From Burkholderiales bacterium (GTDB lineage Bacteria > Pseudomonadota > Gammaproteobacteria > Burkholderiales > Burkholderiaceae_C): a stretch of 46,963 nt of DNA. Shown piece by piece: positions 14,669 to 23,929 of this stretch. Location: assembly GCA_003241965.1 (NCBI GenBank), contig QBMB01000003.1:47364-94326 (forward strand). The letters run 5' to 3'. The position numbers and the translations under genes are program-made. Below the pieces are notes generated by a model that had not been told where the DNA came from, made no database searches, and saw nothing but the letters and a program-made list of their open reading frames with translations. Positions within the stretch are counted from its first letter, which is position 1. Each line of letters begins with the position of its first letter.

Positions 14669-17158
14669 ATGCGCTGGGTCACACGTTTCTTCAAGCTGCT
14701 GGTGGTGTTGCTGGTCGCGGCGGTGGTCGTGGCGGCCATTTACGCGCAGCGCAGCCTGCCCAAAATGAACGGGCAGCTGCAGTTGGTGGGCCTGGGCGGG
14801 CCGGTGAAGGTGCACCGCGACGCCAGCGACGTGACACACATCCTGGCCAGCCGGCCCACAGATGCCTGGAAAGCCATGGGCTATGTGCACGCGCAGGAGC
14901 GCGGCTGGCAGCTCGAATTCAACCGGCGTGTGATGCGCGGAGCCCTTTCTGAAGTGCTCGGCCCCGCCACCCTGGAGACCGACAAGCTCATGCGCACGCT
15001 GGGCATCCGCGAGGCCGCTCAGCGACAGTGGGACAGTCTGCCGCGCGATGCGCGCGAGGCGCTGCAGGCCTACAGCGAAGGCGTCAACGCGTTCTTTGCC
15101 AGCAGCTCCCAGGCGCTGTCGCCCGAGTTCCTGTTGCTGGGGGTGGATCCCGGCCCCGAGGCCCGGGCAGGGCGCTACTGGGATCCGCTGGACAGCGTGG
15201 GCTGGTCGCTCATGATGGCGCTGGACCTGGGTGGCAACTGGGGCAACGAGTTCGCGCGGCTCACCGCCTTGCAAAAGATCGACACGCCGGCGCTGTGGCA
15301 ACTGTTTCCGCCGTACCCGGGTGAGCCACCCGCAGCCACGGCCGATCTGGCCAGTCTGTACCGGGGGTTGGGGCTGTACCGAAGCGCACCGACGACCACC
15401 TCGTTGGCCGCGCCCGAAAGCACCTTGAGCATGGCCGCGCTCATCGGCCGAGACATGCGACGCTGGACCAACGAGTTGGGCAACATTGAAGGCAAGGGCT
15501 CCAACAACTGGGTGGTGTCGGGCGCACGCAGCAAGACCGGCATGCCCTTGCTGGCAAACGACCCGCACCTGGGCTTGAGTGCGCCGGCCATCTGGTATTT
15601 CGCGCGGCTGCAGGCGCCTGACGCAGATGGCATCAAAGGCATGGATGTGATCGGCGCGACCTTGCCTGGCACGCCGTTTGTGGTGCTGGGGCGCACCGAG
15701 CAGGTGGCCTGGGGGTTCACCAACACCGGGCCTGACGTGCAGGACCTCTACATCGAGCAGATCAACCCGGCCAACCCGGCGCAGTACCGGGTACCGGGCA
15801 GCACGCCCGAGCCGGTCTGGGCAGACTTTGCGATGCGCATGGAAACCATCCGCGTGAAGGGTCAGCCGGACGTGAGCCACATGGTGCGCAGCACGCGCCA
15901 CGGCCCGGTGCTCAGCGACGCGCAGGCGCGCCACGGCGAGGTCATCGACACCAGCCGGTTTGTGCTGGCCCTGCGCTGGAGCGCCCTCGATTCGGACAAC
16001 CGCAATGTGGTCGCCTCGCTCGAATCGAACCGCGCGCAGTCGGTGGCCGATCTGACGAAGGCGTTCGCCGAGTTCCATTCACCGATGCAGAACGTGGTGA
16101 TGGCCGACCGCAGCGGTGTCATCGCCTTCAAGGCGGTGGGCAAGGTGCCACTCAGGGCTGCGGACAACGACATCCGCGGCGTGGCGCCGGCACCAGGATG
16201 GGAGGCCCGGTACGACTGGACTGGCTGGTTGCCCTATGCAGACACGCCGCAGGACGCGGGCGAACGCGGCTGGATCGCCACCGCGAACCAGCGCATCCAC
16301 GCCGCCGACTACCCGCACTTCATCACGCAGGACTGGGCGCCGGCGTACCGCCAGGAGCGCATTGAAGCGCTGTTGCAGGCCACACCCCAGCACTCCATCG
16401 AAACGTTTCAGGCCATGCACGGCGACCTGCAGTCGGCCGCCACGGTGCGCCTGCTGCCGTTTCTGCAGAAGACCCCATCGAGTCACCCGCTGGCCGCGGC
16501 CGCGCAGGTGCAGCTCAAGGCGTTCAACGGAGAGATGCGGGGCGATCTGGCCGCGCCCTTGATCTACACGGCCTGGGTCGATGCATTCACACGCCAGGTG
16601 GTGGGCGAGCGCCTGGGGCAGGCGCGCTTTGAGACGCTGTACGGCAAGCGCCTGTTTCGCAACGCGGTTGAGGGCATCCTGGAGCGCAACGACAAAGGCT
16701 GGTGTGGAGCGTCGGGCTGCGAGGCGGCCAGCACGCGGGCGCTGGATCGCGCGCTGGATCAATTGCGCGAGAAGCAGGGCGAGAACGTGGCCGACTGGCG
16801 CTGGGCCGATGTCCACCCGGCCATCTCCATCCACCGTCCGATGAGCAACGTGAAAGCACTGGCACCGTTCTTCGAGGTACGCACGCCCACCGGTGGCGAC
16901 CCGTTCACGATCAATGTGGGCCAGTACCACCTGGACAAGGCGGACGCACCATATGCCAACCGGCACGCGGCCAGCTTGCGTGCCATCTACGACCTGTCCG
17001 ACATGGAAAACTCACGCTTCATCTACCAGACCGGGCAGAGCGGCAACGTGTTTTCGGGCCGCTACCGCGACATGAGCAAGGGCTGGTCGGCGGTGGAGTA
17101 CCGGGCTCTCAAGATGAAGCCTGCCGAGTGGACCTCGAGCCTGGAACTCACGCCCTGA
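14669..17158 (+). CDS. Penicillin acylase family (S45) N-terminal nucleophile hydrolase
   Basis: An 829-residue precursor. An N-terminal hydrophobic segment (FFKLLVVLLVAAVVVAAIYA) acts as signal or anchor. The alpha chain is followed by a spacer and the autoprocessing site before Ser278 in GKGSNNWVVSG, which becomes the beta-chain N-terminal nucleophile. GMPLLANDPHL and GFTNTGPDVQDLY (oxyanion Asn region) follow as in the family. It acts in the periplasm. Members cleave penicillins, acyl-homoserine lactones or other amides; the substrate here cannot be read off. The start ATG at 14669 has AGGAGAC just upstream, preferable to an earlier in-frame ATG at 14639. Confidence 0.88.
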   Translation: MRWVTRFFKLLVVLLVAAVVVAAIYAQRSLPKMNGQLQLVGLGGPVKVHRDASDVTHILASRPTDAWKAMGYVHAQERGWQLEFNRRVMRGALSEVLGPATLETDKLMRTLGIREAAQRQWDSLPRDAREALQAYSEGVNAFFASSSQALSPEFLLLGVDPGPEARAGRYWDPLDSVGWSLMMALDLGGNWGNEFARLTALQKIDTPALWQLFPPYPGEPPAATADLASLYRGLGLYRSAPTTTSLAAPESTLSMAALIGRDMRRWTNELGNIEGKGSNNWVVSGARSKTGMPLLANDPHLGLSAPAIWYFARLQAPDADGIKGMDVIGATLPGTPFVVLGRTEQVAWGFTNTGPDVQDLYIEQINPANPAQYRVPGSTPEPVWADFAMRMETIRVKGQPDVSHMVRSTRHGPVLSDAQARHGEVIDTSRFVLALRWSALDSDNRNVVASLESNRAQSVADLTKAFAEFHSPMQNVVMADRSGVIAFKAVGKVPLRAADNDIRGVAPAPGWEARYDWTGWLPYADTPQDAGERGWIATANQRIHAADYPHFITQDWAPAYRQERIEALLQATPQHSIETFQAMHGDLQSAATVRLLPFLQKTPSSHPLAAAAQVQLKAFNGEMRGDLAAPLIYTAWVDAFTRQVVGERLGQARFETLYGKRLFRNAVEGILERNDKGWCGASGCEAASTRALDRALDQLREKQGENVADWRWADVHPAISIHRPMSNVKALAPFFEVRTPTGGDPFTINVGQYHLDKADAPYANRHAASLRAIYDLSDMENSRFIYQTGQSGNVFSGRYRDMSKGWSAVEYRALKMKPAEWTSSLELTP

Positions 17159-17170
17159 AGACGGGCGGGA

Positions 17171-18001
17171 CTACTTCAAGTTGCCAGAAAGGAATTGGGC
17201 GAGGCGCTCGCTCTTGGGCCGGGCCAGCACCTCGGCCGGAACGCCCTGTTCTTCGATGCAGCCCTTGTGCAGAAAGATCAGGTGCGAAGAAACCTCTCGC
17301 GCAAAACCCATTTCGTGCGTGACCACCACCATGGTGCGGCCCTCTTCGGCCAGCAGCTTCATCACGCGCAGCACCTCGCCCACCAGTTCGGGGTCGAGTG
17401 CGCTGGTGGGTTCGTCGAACAGCATCACGTCAGGCTCCACGGCCAGTGCGCGCGCAATCGCGACGCGCTGTTGCTGGCCGCCACTCATGTGTGACGGAAA
17501 GCGGTCTTCCACGCCCCGCAGTCCCACGCGCTCCAGGTAGCGTCGAGCAGTTTCCACAGCTTTGTCTTTCGGGATACCCAGCACATTCACCGGTGCTTCG
17601 ATGATGTTCTGCAGCACCGTCATGTGCGCCCAGAGGTTGAAATGCTGGAACACCATGGCCAGCTTGGTGCGCAGGCGCTGAAGCTGTGCGGCGTTCACTG
17701 CGCGCAATTCGCCATGTTTGTCTGCCTTGAGCTGCAGCTCTTCGCCGGCCAGGACGATACGCCCGGTGTTGGGATTTTCCAGCAGGTTGATGCACCGCAG
17801 CAGCGTGCTCTTGCCCGAACCCGAACTGCCGATCAGGCTGATCACGTCGCCCGCGCGCGCCTGCAGCGAAACACCTTTGAGCACTTCGTTGGAGCCGAAG
17901 CGTTTGTGGATGTCGTGCACCTCCAGCAAGGGGCGGCCGGGCGTTCGGGTGGCGGTGGATTCAGCAGTCATGTTCGATGCCCGATGGAGATGAAAACTCA
18001 C
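17171..18001 (-). CDS. aotP: Arginine/ornithine-type amino acid ABC transporter ATP-binding protein
   Basis: A 276-residue ATPase of the HisP/GlnQ group. Walker A is GSSGSGKST, the signature is MSGGQQQR, Walker B is [13 protein letters not shown] and the switch His is in [11 protein letters not shown]. The [17 protein letters not shown] insertion is typical of HisP/AotP. It powers uptake through the two permeases upstream. A GTG at 18001 overlaps the aotO stop (GTGA); an ATG at 17971 (MTAESTATR) is an alternative start. Neither has a clear Shine-Dalgarno. It is the last gene of the operon; the gene order is that of Pseudomonas aotJQMOP. Confidence 0.9.
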   Translation of the reverse strand: MSFHLHRASNMTAESTATRTPGRPLLEVHDIHKRFGSNEVLKGVSLQARAGDVISLIGSSGSGKSTLLRCINLLENPNTGRIVLAGEELQLKADKHGELRAVNAAQLQRLRTKLAMVFQHFNLWAHMTVLQNIIEAPVNVLGIPKDKAVETARRYLERVGLRGVEDRFPSHMSGGQQQRVAIARALAVEPDVMLFDEPTSALDPELVGEVLRVMKLLAEEGRTMVVVTHEMGFAREVSSHLIFLHKGCIEEQGVPAEVLARPKSERLAQFLSGNLK

Positions 18002-19137
18002 GCGCCCAGCAGATCGCCGGAGCGGAACGGGGTGGCGCCAGCAATCTTGCCAACCTCACCGCCTGAAACGATGTAGCGCTCACGCACGGTGGCATACAGC
18101 ACGCCCGAAACCTCGGCGCGCACTTCGTGCACGTTTGCAATTCCGGCAGCCGTGGGGTCGATCACTTCGGCCACCACGTCGCCCACGTTCAAGACGGCTC
18201 CCGGTTTTGCCAGAAACACCAGCACACCGGGTACTGGTGAGCGCAGCGTCTGCGAACCCGCCAACGGGGTGGGCTGGCAAGCCATGGGGGGCAGTGCGGA
18301 TGGCGCCGTGGCCACCAGAGCGCCTGCGTGCTCCATAAAAGCAAAGATCGCCTGTGCGTCCTGTCGGGCGGTATCGTGCGACACGTCGCACTCGCCTCGC
18401 AGCTCCACGGTGGTGCTGGCACAAGCCTGGGGCAGGGGAGCGTTCACGCCTGCGCCGCGCAGCGCGGCGGCCAATTGCCACCACAGACCGGAGAGGCGTT
18501 CGTCGAACGGTCCACCACCGGACTCCCGCGCCAGCAGCACGGCCTGGCAACCCAGCAGGCGCGCCAGTGGCTCGAACGGTGACCAGCAGGCCTCTTCGCT
18601 GTAGAGGTGCATCACCGCGTCGGTGTCGCAGTGCAGGTCCAGCACCAGGTCGGCGTCGTGCGAGAGCAGCAGCAAGCGCCGGCGCATGCTGTCGAGCTCG
18701 CTGGCGGGCTGCCACTGGGTGAGCCACTGGCCCACCAGTTGGCGTACCGTGGCCACGTTGGCGTTGGCGTCGGGGCCCATGCGGGTGCTGGCCTCGGCCA
18801 GCACGGCAGCGGCCAGGTCCGGGTAGTGCCGGTTGAAGTTCTGCGACGTGTCGAACTCGAACCGGCCCATGGCACGGTGATCCATGCGCTGGCTCAAGCC
18901 GATCGGATTGGCCGCCGGCACCAGGACGACCTCACCACGCAGGCGTCCTGCCTTTTCGGCGGCTTCCAGCCGTGCACGCAGGTGGTGCGCCACCAGCATG
19001 CCAGGCAGCTCTTCAGCGTGCAGGCTGGCTTGTATGTAGACCTTGGGACGGGCGCCGGGCACACCGAACTGAAAACCCACCAGGGTTTTCTGGGTGCCCA
19101 GACTCGGGCTCAACAGGGGGTATTCGGTGCGTTGCAT
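17998..19137 (-). CDS. aotO: AotO-like succinylglutamate desuccinylase/aspartoacylase family protein
   Basis: A 379-residue member of the M14 AstE/AspA group. Zinc ligands appear in SLHAEELPG (His40, Glu43) and DLHCDTDA. The C-terminal ~80 residues form a lipoyl-like beta domain ([27 protein letters not shown]). It sits between permease and ATPase genes exactly where aotO lies in the Pseudomonas aot operon; its function there is not established, deacylation or hydrolysis of an amino acid derivative being likely. The ATG at 19137 is preferred; a GTG at 19169 in the same frame would overlap aotM. The end overlaps the aotP GTG. Confidence 0.82.
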   Translation of the reverse strand: MQRTEYPLLSPSLGTQKTLVGFQFGVPGARPKVYIQASLHAEELPGMLVAHHLRARLEAAEKAGRLRGEVVLVPAANPIGLSQRMDHRAMGRFEFDTSQNFNRHYPDLAAAVLAEASTRMGPDANANVATVRQLVGQWLTQWQPASELDSMRRRLLLLSHDADLVLDLHCDTDAVMHLYSEEACWSPFEPLARLLGCQAVLLARESGGGPFDERLSGLWWQLAAALRGAGVNAPLPQACASTTVELRGECDVSHDTARQDAQAIFAFMEHAGALVATAPSALPPMACQPTPLAGSQTLRSPVPGVLVFLAKPGAVLNVGDVVAEVIDPTAAGIANVHEVRAEVSGVLYATVRERYIVSGGEVGKIAGATPFRSGDLLGA

Positions 19138-19159
19138 GGGTTGACTGAGACCGCGGCCC

Positions 19160-19873
19160 TCAATGTCCACGGGGCGCCAGGTGGGCCAGGAAGCGGCGTT
19201 CTGCCAGCTTGAAGAGACCCACGAGACTGAACGTGATGGTGAGGTAGATCGCGGCCGCAAAAATGTAGGCCTCGAAAGGCAGGTAGAAGTCGGAGTAGAT
19301 ACGGCTTGCTGCGGCGGTCACGTCGAGCATGGCGGGTACGGTACTGGCCAGGCTGGTGGCGTGCAGCATCATCACCACCTCGTTGCTGTAGGCCGGCAGG
19401 GTGCGGCGAATGGCGCTGGGCAGAACGATGCGGCGCATGGCGGTGGCGGGGCTCATGCCCATGGCCTGTGCGGCTTCGATTTCTCCGGCGCCGGTTTCCC
19501 GAATCGCACCAGCCAGCATCTCGGCTGTATAACCCGCGGTGTTCAGGCTGAAGGCCAGCAGCGCGCAGAAGAACGGCTCCTTGAAGTGCGTCCACGGCCA
19601 GACGTCATCCCAACGTGCCTGAATCCATTCGAGTTGTCCCAGGCCGTAATAGATCAGGTAGAGCTGGATCAGCAGCGGTGTGCCGCGGATCACATAGGTG
19701 TAAGCCCCGACGACCCAGCGCAGCGGCGCAATCGAACTCGTCAATGCCAGCGCGAACAGCACCGCGAGCACCGTGCCCACGCCCAGCGACGACAGCAGCA
19801 ACCACAGTGTGGTGATGAGCCCCTCGCCATACATGGCCAGGGTGCTGGGTTGAAAGATGACTTCCCATTTCAT
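19160..19873 (-). CDS. aotM: Amino acid ABC transporter permease (AotM/HisM type)
   Basis: A 237-residue inner-membrane permease with about five spans. YVIRGTPLLIQLYLIYYGLG is the classic polar amino-acid permease stretch, and the EAA loop that contacts the ATPase is EIEAAQAMGMSPATAMRRIVLP. It forms a heterodimer with AotQ. It starts 10 bp after the aotQ stop. Substrate specificity (basic amino acids) is inferred from operon layout, not from the permease itself. Confidence 0.9.
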   Translation of the reverse strand: MKWEVIFQPSTLAMYGEGLITTLWLLLSSLGVGTVLAVLFALALTSSIAPLRWVVGAYTYVIRGTPLLIQLYLIYYGLGQLEWIQARWDDVWPWTHFKEPFFCALLAFSLNTAGYTAEMLAGAIRETGAGEIEAAQAMGMSPATAMRRIVLPSAIRRTLPAYSNEVVMMLHATSLASTVPAMLDVTAAASRIYSDFYLPFEAYIFAAAIYLTITFSLVGLFKLAERRFLAHLAPRGH

Positions 19874-19883
19874 GGGTAGGTGC

Positions 19884-20570
19884 TCAGGTGTTGGCGCGTT
19901 TCACGCCCATGCTGAAACGTCGGTCCAGCCAGCGCAGTGCCCACAGCGACACAGAGGTGTAGATCAGAAACAGCGCAGCGGCAAACAGGAAGAATGTGAA
20001 GGGCTCGCGGGTGGCTGCGCTGGCCTGCTTGGCCAGGTAGGTCATTTCCTGCAGGCCGATGAGGCTGATGAGGGCCGTGGCCTTGATCAACACCAGCCAG
20101 TTGTTGGTGAAGCCGGGCAGGGCGTACCGGACCATTTGGGGGGCGGTGATGCGCATGAATGTGCGCACCGGACCCATGCCGAACGCCCAGGCGGCTTCCA
20201 TTTGTCCTTTTGGAATTGACAGGATGGCGCCTCGGAAGGTTTCCGTCATGTAGGCGCCATAGATGAAGCCGATGGTGAGCATGCCCGCCAGGAACGGATT
20301 GATGTCCACGGAAGATTTGCTGCCCATGGCCGCAATCAGGTGGTTAAGCCCGATGGTGCCGCCATAGAAGATGAGCAACATGAGCACCAGCTCGGGAACA
20401 CCGCGCACCAGCGTGGTGTAAACCGTGGCCAGCCCCACAAGAATGGGGCGGCCCGACAGCTTGGCCACAGCGCCGAGCAAGCCCAGCAGGACGGCCACCA
20501 CCAGGGCGGCCAGTGAAACGCCCACCGTGAGGAGGGCGCCCTGCAGGATTGACGTGAAGTAGCCGGACAA
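19884..20570 (-). CDS. aotQ: Amino acid ABC transporter permease (AotQ/HisQ type)
   Basis: A 228-residue inner-membrane permease with five predicted spans. TLVRGVPELVLMLLIFYGG and the EAA loop QMEAAWAFGMGPVRTFMRITAP are diagnostic for the HisQ/HisM family. It begins 11 bp after the binding-protein gene and pairs with AotM to form the translocation path for basic amino acids, judged from the operon order. Confidence 0.9.
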   Translation of the reverse strand: MSGYFTSILQGALLTVGVSLAALVVAVLLGLLGAVAKLSGRPILVGLATVYTTLVRGVPELVLMLLIFYGGTIGLNHLIAAMGSKSSVDINPFLAGMLTIGFIYGAYMTETFRGAILSIPKGQMEAAWAFGMGPVRTFMRITAPQMVRYALPGFTNNWLVLIKATALISLIGLQEMTYLAKQASAATREPFTFFLFAAALFLIYTSVSLWALRWLDRRFSMGVKRANT

Positions 20571-20581
20571 AACGCTACGGC

Positions 20582-21424
20582 TTAGTTGCCGTACACGTCG
20601 AAGTCGAAGTACTTCTTGCTCACCGTTTCATAGACGCCGTTGGAACGAATCGCCTTGATCGCGGCATTCAGCTCATCCTTGAGTGCTGTCTCGCCCTTGC
20701 GAAGAGCCACCCCGGCGCCCGTACCGAAGTACTTGGCCTCTGCAAGCACGGGACCAACAAAGCCGTAGCCGGCGCCTTCAGGCTTGCTCAGGAAACCACC
20801 AGTGACCTCAACCCGGTCGGCCACGGTGCCGTCCAGACGCCCGGACTTGATGTCCAGATAGACCTGGTCCTGGGCTTCGTAGGGAACCACGCTCACGCCT
20901 GCGGTTTTGAGTTCACCCATGGCGTACTTCTCCTGGGTGCTGCCTTTGAGCACGCCGATTTTCTTGCCCTTGAGCGAGGCGGCGTCAGTGAAAGGCGTGC
21001 CGGTCTTGACGACGATGCGGCTCGGGGTGTTGTAGTACTTGTCCGTGAAATCCACTGCTTGCAGGCGTTCTTCGGTGATCGACATCGAGCTGATGATCAC
21101 GTCGTACTTCTTGGCCTGCAGGCCGGGAATCATGCCGTCCCAAACTTGCTCGACGTACACGCATTTGCGCTTGATTTCGTTGCACAGCGCTTCAGCGATG
21201 TCTACGTCAAAACCGGTGGGTTTGCCGTCGGCGGTCTTGAAGGTGAACGGCTCGTAAGTCGGGTCGATCGCGACTTTCAGTTCAGGCAGCGCTGCCGGGG
21301 CAGGAGCAGCGGCAGGAGCGGCAACTGGTGCTGCAGCAGGCGCCGGGGTTTCAGTTTTACCGCAACCCACCAGGGCGGCAGCGCCAATCAAGCTCAGGGA
21401 CAAAAGAAGGTTTTTCATGGACAT
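20582..21424 (-). CDS. aotJ: Basic amino acid-binding lipoprotein of the ABC transporter
   Basis: A 280-residue substrate-binding protein. The N-terminus has a lipoprotein signal with lipobox LVGC (Cys about residue 21), then a long Ala/Pro linker, then a family 3 solute-binding domain: AIDPTYEPFTFKTADGKPTGFDVDIAEALC, DGMIPGLQAKKYDVIISSMSITEER, DFTDKYYNTPSRIV. These match HisJ/ArgT/AotJ, which bind arginine, ornithine, lysine or histidine. An anchored binding protein is unusual for this group in gammaproteobacteria, where it is usually soluble. The ATG at 21424 is followed by a second at 21418. It is the first gene of the five-gene operon. Confidence 0.9.
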   Translation of the reverse strand: MSMKNLLLSLSLIGAAALVGCGKTETPAPAAAPVAAPAAAPAPAALPELKVAIDPTYEPFTFKTADGKPTGFDVDIAEALCNEIKRKCVYVEQVWDGMIPGLQAKKYDVIISSMSITEERLQAVDFTDKYYNTPSRIVVKTGTPFTDAASLKGKKIGVLKGSTQEKYAMGELKTAGVSVVPYEAQDQVYLDIKSGRLDGTVADRVEVTGGFLSKPEGAGYGFVGPVLAEAKYFGTGAGVALRKGETALKDELNAAIKAIRSNGVYETVSKKYFDFDVYGN

Positions 21425-21650
21425 CTTTCAATGGCGGTTCAGTTGACCGCCAAGTGGGTTGATACAAGCGTTTGAATTGTAGGTTGACGCTTCACGGTGC
21501 ACCGTAAAAGGGCTGCTGGTGTTTCCCCGCATAGTAGGGATGCACGGCCTTGATAAGGGACGTAAATACTAAGCAAGCTTCACGCCGGAATACGAAATCA
21601 ACTCCCAATCTTTAACTATACATAATATACATCGTGGAACATCAAGGACC
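21425..21650 (-). promoter_or_regulatory. Upstream region of aotJ with a 12-bp palindrome
   Basis: About 230 bp precede aotJ with no gene. A perfect 12-bp palindrome, ACGGTGCACCGT, sits at 21494-21505, roughly 70 bp before the start codon. An AT-rich block at about 21608-21632 (tttaactatacataatatac) could hold the minus-strand promoter. It does not match the ARG-box consensus I know. Regulator identity is unknown. Confidence 0.4.
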
Positions 21651-21704
21651 AATGACTGCGATGAATGCGGGCATGTCCAGTCGCCAATCCGGGTGCCTGC
21701 GTTT

Positions 21705-21738
21705 GAAAAAACAAACCCGGCGCAAGGCCGGGTTTGTT
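21705..21738 (-). terminator. Rho-independent terminator of the tctBA operon
   Basis: ACAAACCCGGC (21711-21721) and GCCGGGTTTGT (21727-21737) form a perfect 11-bp stem with a 5-nt loop. On the minus strand the stem is followed by a run of six T (complement of 21705-21710). It lies about 40 bp beyond the tctA stop, in the right direction to end tctBA transcription. Confidence 0.9.
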
Positions 21739-21774
21739 CTGCTCAGGGCTGTTTGCAACAGCGGCACCTTGCGG

Positions 21775-23286
21775 TCATTCTTCGACGAAGGCTTCTTCGC
21801 GTTTCTTCTTGATCGAGGGAAGCAGCACGATGACGAGCAACAGCGTGGCGGCCGCCAACAGCGATGCCGAGATGGGGCGTGTGACGAACACGGACCAGTC
21901 ACCGCGCGAAATCAGCAAGGCCCTGCGCAGGTACTCTTCCATCATTGGGCCCAGGATGAAGCCCAACAGCAGCGGCGCCGGCTCGCAACCCAGCTTGATG
22001 AAGCCGTAGCCGATCGCACCAAACAACGCCACCATCCAAATATCAAAGCTGTTGTTGTTGGTCGAGTACACGCCAATGGCGCAGAACAGCACAATGGCCG
22101 GGAACAGCCAGCGGTAGGGAACGGCCAGCAGCTTGATCCACATGCCGATCAGCGGGAGGTTGAGGATGATCAGCATCGCATTGCCGATCCACATCGACGC
22201 GATCAAGCCCCAGAACAACTCGGGGTTGGAGGTCATCACCTGAGGGCCAGGCTGGATGTTGTGGATGGTCATGGCTCCGACCATCAGCGCCATCACGGCG
22301 TTGGGCGGAATGCCCAGCGTGAGCAGCGGAATGAAGGATGTCTGGGCACCGGCGTTATTGGCCGATTCGGGTGCAGCCACGCCGCGGATGTTGCCTTGAC
22401 CAAAAGGAACTTCGCCGGGGCGCAGCTTGGTCTTCTTTTCAATGGTGTATGCAGCAAACGAGGACAGCAACGCACCACCGCCGGGCAGGATGCCCAGCAC
22501 CGAGCCGAGCGCCGTTCCACGGATCACCGCAGGCAGCATGTTCCGGAAGTCTTCCTTGGTGGGCATGATGCCTTTGACCTTGTCGGTGAAGACTTCGCGT
22601 TTGTCTTCCGAATGCGACAGGTTGCTGATGATCTCGCCGTAGCCAAAAACGCCCATGGCGATCACCACGAAACTGATGCCGTCGGTGAGCTCGGGGATGT
22701 CGAAGCTGAAACGGGCCACACCCGAATTCACGTCGGTTCCAACCAATCCCAGCAAGAGGCCGAGCACGATCATGGCCAGCGCCTTGAGCAGCGACCCGGA
22801 GGCCAGTACCACGGCACCGATCAGGCCCATGATCATGAGCGAGAAGTACTCGGACGGACCAAAGCTCAACGCGACTTCGGTCAACGGCGGCGCGAATGCA
22901 GCCAGCACCAGGGTGCCGACACAGCCCGCGAAAAAGGAGCCCAGGCCAGCGGCAGCCAGTGCAGGGCCTGCCCTGCCCTTGCGTGCCATCTGGTAGCCGT
23001 CGATCACGGTCACCACGGAAGACGACTCCCCAGGCAGGTTCACCAGGATGGCGGTGGTGGAGCCGCCGTACTGCGCGCCGTAGTAGATGCCGGCCAGCAT
23101 GATCAGGGCCGATACAGGCTCAAGACCATAGGTCACGGGCAGCAGCATGGCGATGGTCGCCACTGGGCCGATGCCGGGCAGCACCCCGATCAGCGTGCCC
23201 AGCAGACAGCCGACGAAGGCGTACAAAAGGTTCTGCGCGGTGAATGCCACGCTGAAGCCCAATGAGAGGTGTTCGATGAGTTCCAT
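21775..23286 (-). CDS. tctA: Tripartite tricarboxylate transporter large permease
   Basis: A 503-residue polytopic protein of the TctA family with about 11-12 spans. Family marks are LGTLIGVLPGIGPVATIAMLLP, YYGAQYGGSTTAILVNLPGE, GILPGGGALLSSF, PESANNAGAQTSFIPLLTLGIP and GFILGPMMEEYLRRA. It is the main translocation subunit, driven by an ion gradient, for carboxylates delivered by a periplasmic TctC. It starts 24 bp after tctB and is followed by a strong terminator. No tctC gene is in the operon, so a binding protein must be encoded elsewhere; tctC-type genes are often numerous in these bacteria. Confidence 0.93.
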   Translation of the reverse strand: MELIEHLSLGFSVAFTAQNLLYAFVGCLLGTLIGVLPGIGPVATIAMLLPVTYGLEPVSALIMLAGIYYGAQYGGSTTAILVNLPGESSSVVTVIDGYQMARKGRAGPALAAAGLGSFFAGCVGTLVLAAFAPPLTEVALSFGPSEYFSLMIMGLIGAVVLASGSLLKALAMIVLGLLLGLVGTDVNSGVARFSFDIPELTDGISFVVIAMGVFGYGEIISNLSHSEDKREVFTDKVKGIMPTKEDFRNMLPAVIRGTALGSVLGILPGGGALLSSFAAYTIEKKTKLRPGEVPFGQGNIRGVAAPESANNAGAQTSFIPLLTLGIPPNAVMALMVGAMTIHNIQPGPQVMTSNPELFWGLIASMWIGNAMLIILNLPLIGMWIKLLAVPYRWLFPAIVLFCAIGVYSTNNNSFDIWMVALFGAIGYGFIKLGCEPAPLLLGFILGPMMEEYLRRALLISRGDWSVFVTRPISASLLAAATLLLVIVLLPSIKKKREEAFVEE

Positions 23287-23310
23287 GAGATTGATCTCCG
23301 TATTCTTTTT

Positions 23311-23802
23311 TTAGTGGGTCAGGAACGCCGGCCACACCGGGAACTGGAGCTTGAGTGCCCAAACAAAAGCGAAATAACTGCCGACTGCGAGGATGGTGGC
23401 CAGGATCAGGGATTCCTTGAGACTGGCGTTGGGTTGGGCACGGCCAGAAATGATCACCAATGCGTAGATGCCGACGATCAGGCCCATGGCCGGAAGGCCC
23501 ACCGAGGGCAGCCCCACCAGCAAGGCGCCAAAGGCGAGGTTGGCACCGAGTATGTGAATCAGTGGCCGCCAGGCCGCCGCTCCGATGGGGTCGCCATCGG
23601 GTGGGCCCTTGTTGGCCAGCGACTTGATGGTGATGGCCGTTCCCAGCACCGCCAGGATCACGCCCAGCAGGAGTGGGAAGTAGCCCGGTCCCATGCGGGC
23701 CGCGTTCCCCACGTCAAAGTTGAACGCACCAACGGCGAACGAAACGCCCACGATGGTGAACATCAAACCAGAGAAAAAATCTTTTTGACTTGCCAGCTTC
23801 AC
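23311..23802 (-). CDS. tctB: Tripartite tricarboxylate transporter small permease
   Basis: A 163-residue TctB-family membrane protein with four predicted spans. FSGLMFTIVGVSFAVGAF and ARMGPGYFPLLLGVILAVLG are typical of TctB. It is essential for TctA-dependent transport though not the main channel. The start GTG at 23802 has GAGGAG with a 5-nt spacer, which outweighs longer open starts upstream. It is the first gene of the tctBA operon. The 127 bp upstream, to the ankyrin gene, hold nothing else I can name. Confidence 0.88.
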   Translation of the reverse strand: MKLASQKDFFSGLMFTIVGVSFAVGAFNFDVGNAARMGPGYFPLLLGVILAVLGTAITIKSLANKGPPDGDPIGAAAWRPLIHILGANLAFGALLVGLPSVGLPAMGLIVGIYALVIISGRAQPNASLKESLILATILAVGSYFAFVWALKLQFPVWPAFLTH

Positions 23803-23929
23803 AGGGTCTCCTCGGAATATCGGGTCTGGCGATTCTGATGCGGTCAAGCGAATCCCCCCATGTGGGTTACACCTACATCAGGGGTGCCGCCTGGCCACGT
23901 TGCTGCCTTGCCTGTCTCCGGGTTGACTC

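Noticed and set aside
14648-16078. Minus-strand open frame opposite the penicillin acylase gene
   Set aside because: No domain, skewed composition, and fully explained by the high-GC sense gene.
21634-23265. Long plus-strand open frame (543 codons) opposite tctA
   Set aside because: Gln/His/Arg-rich composition is typical of the complement of a membrane-protein gene; tctA has all family motifs on the other strand.
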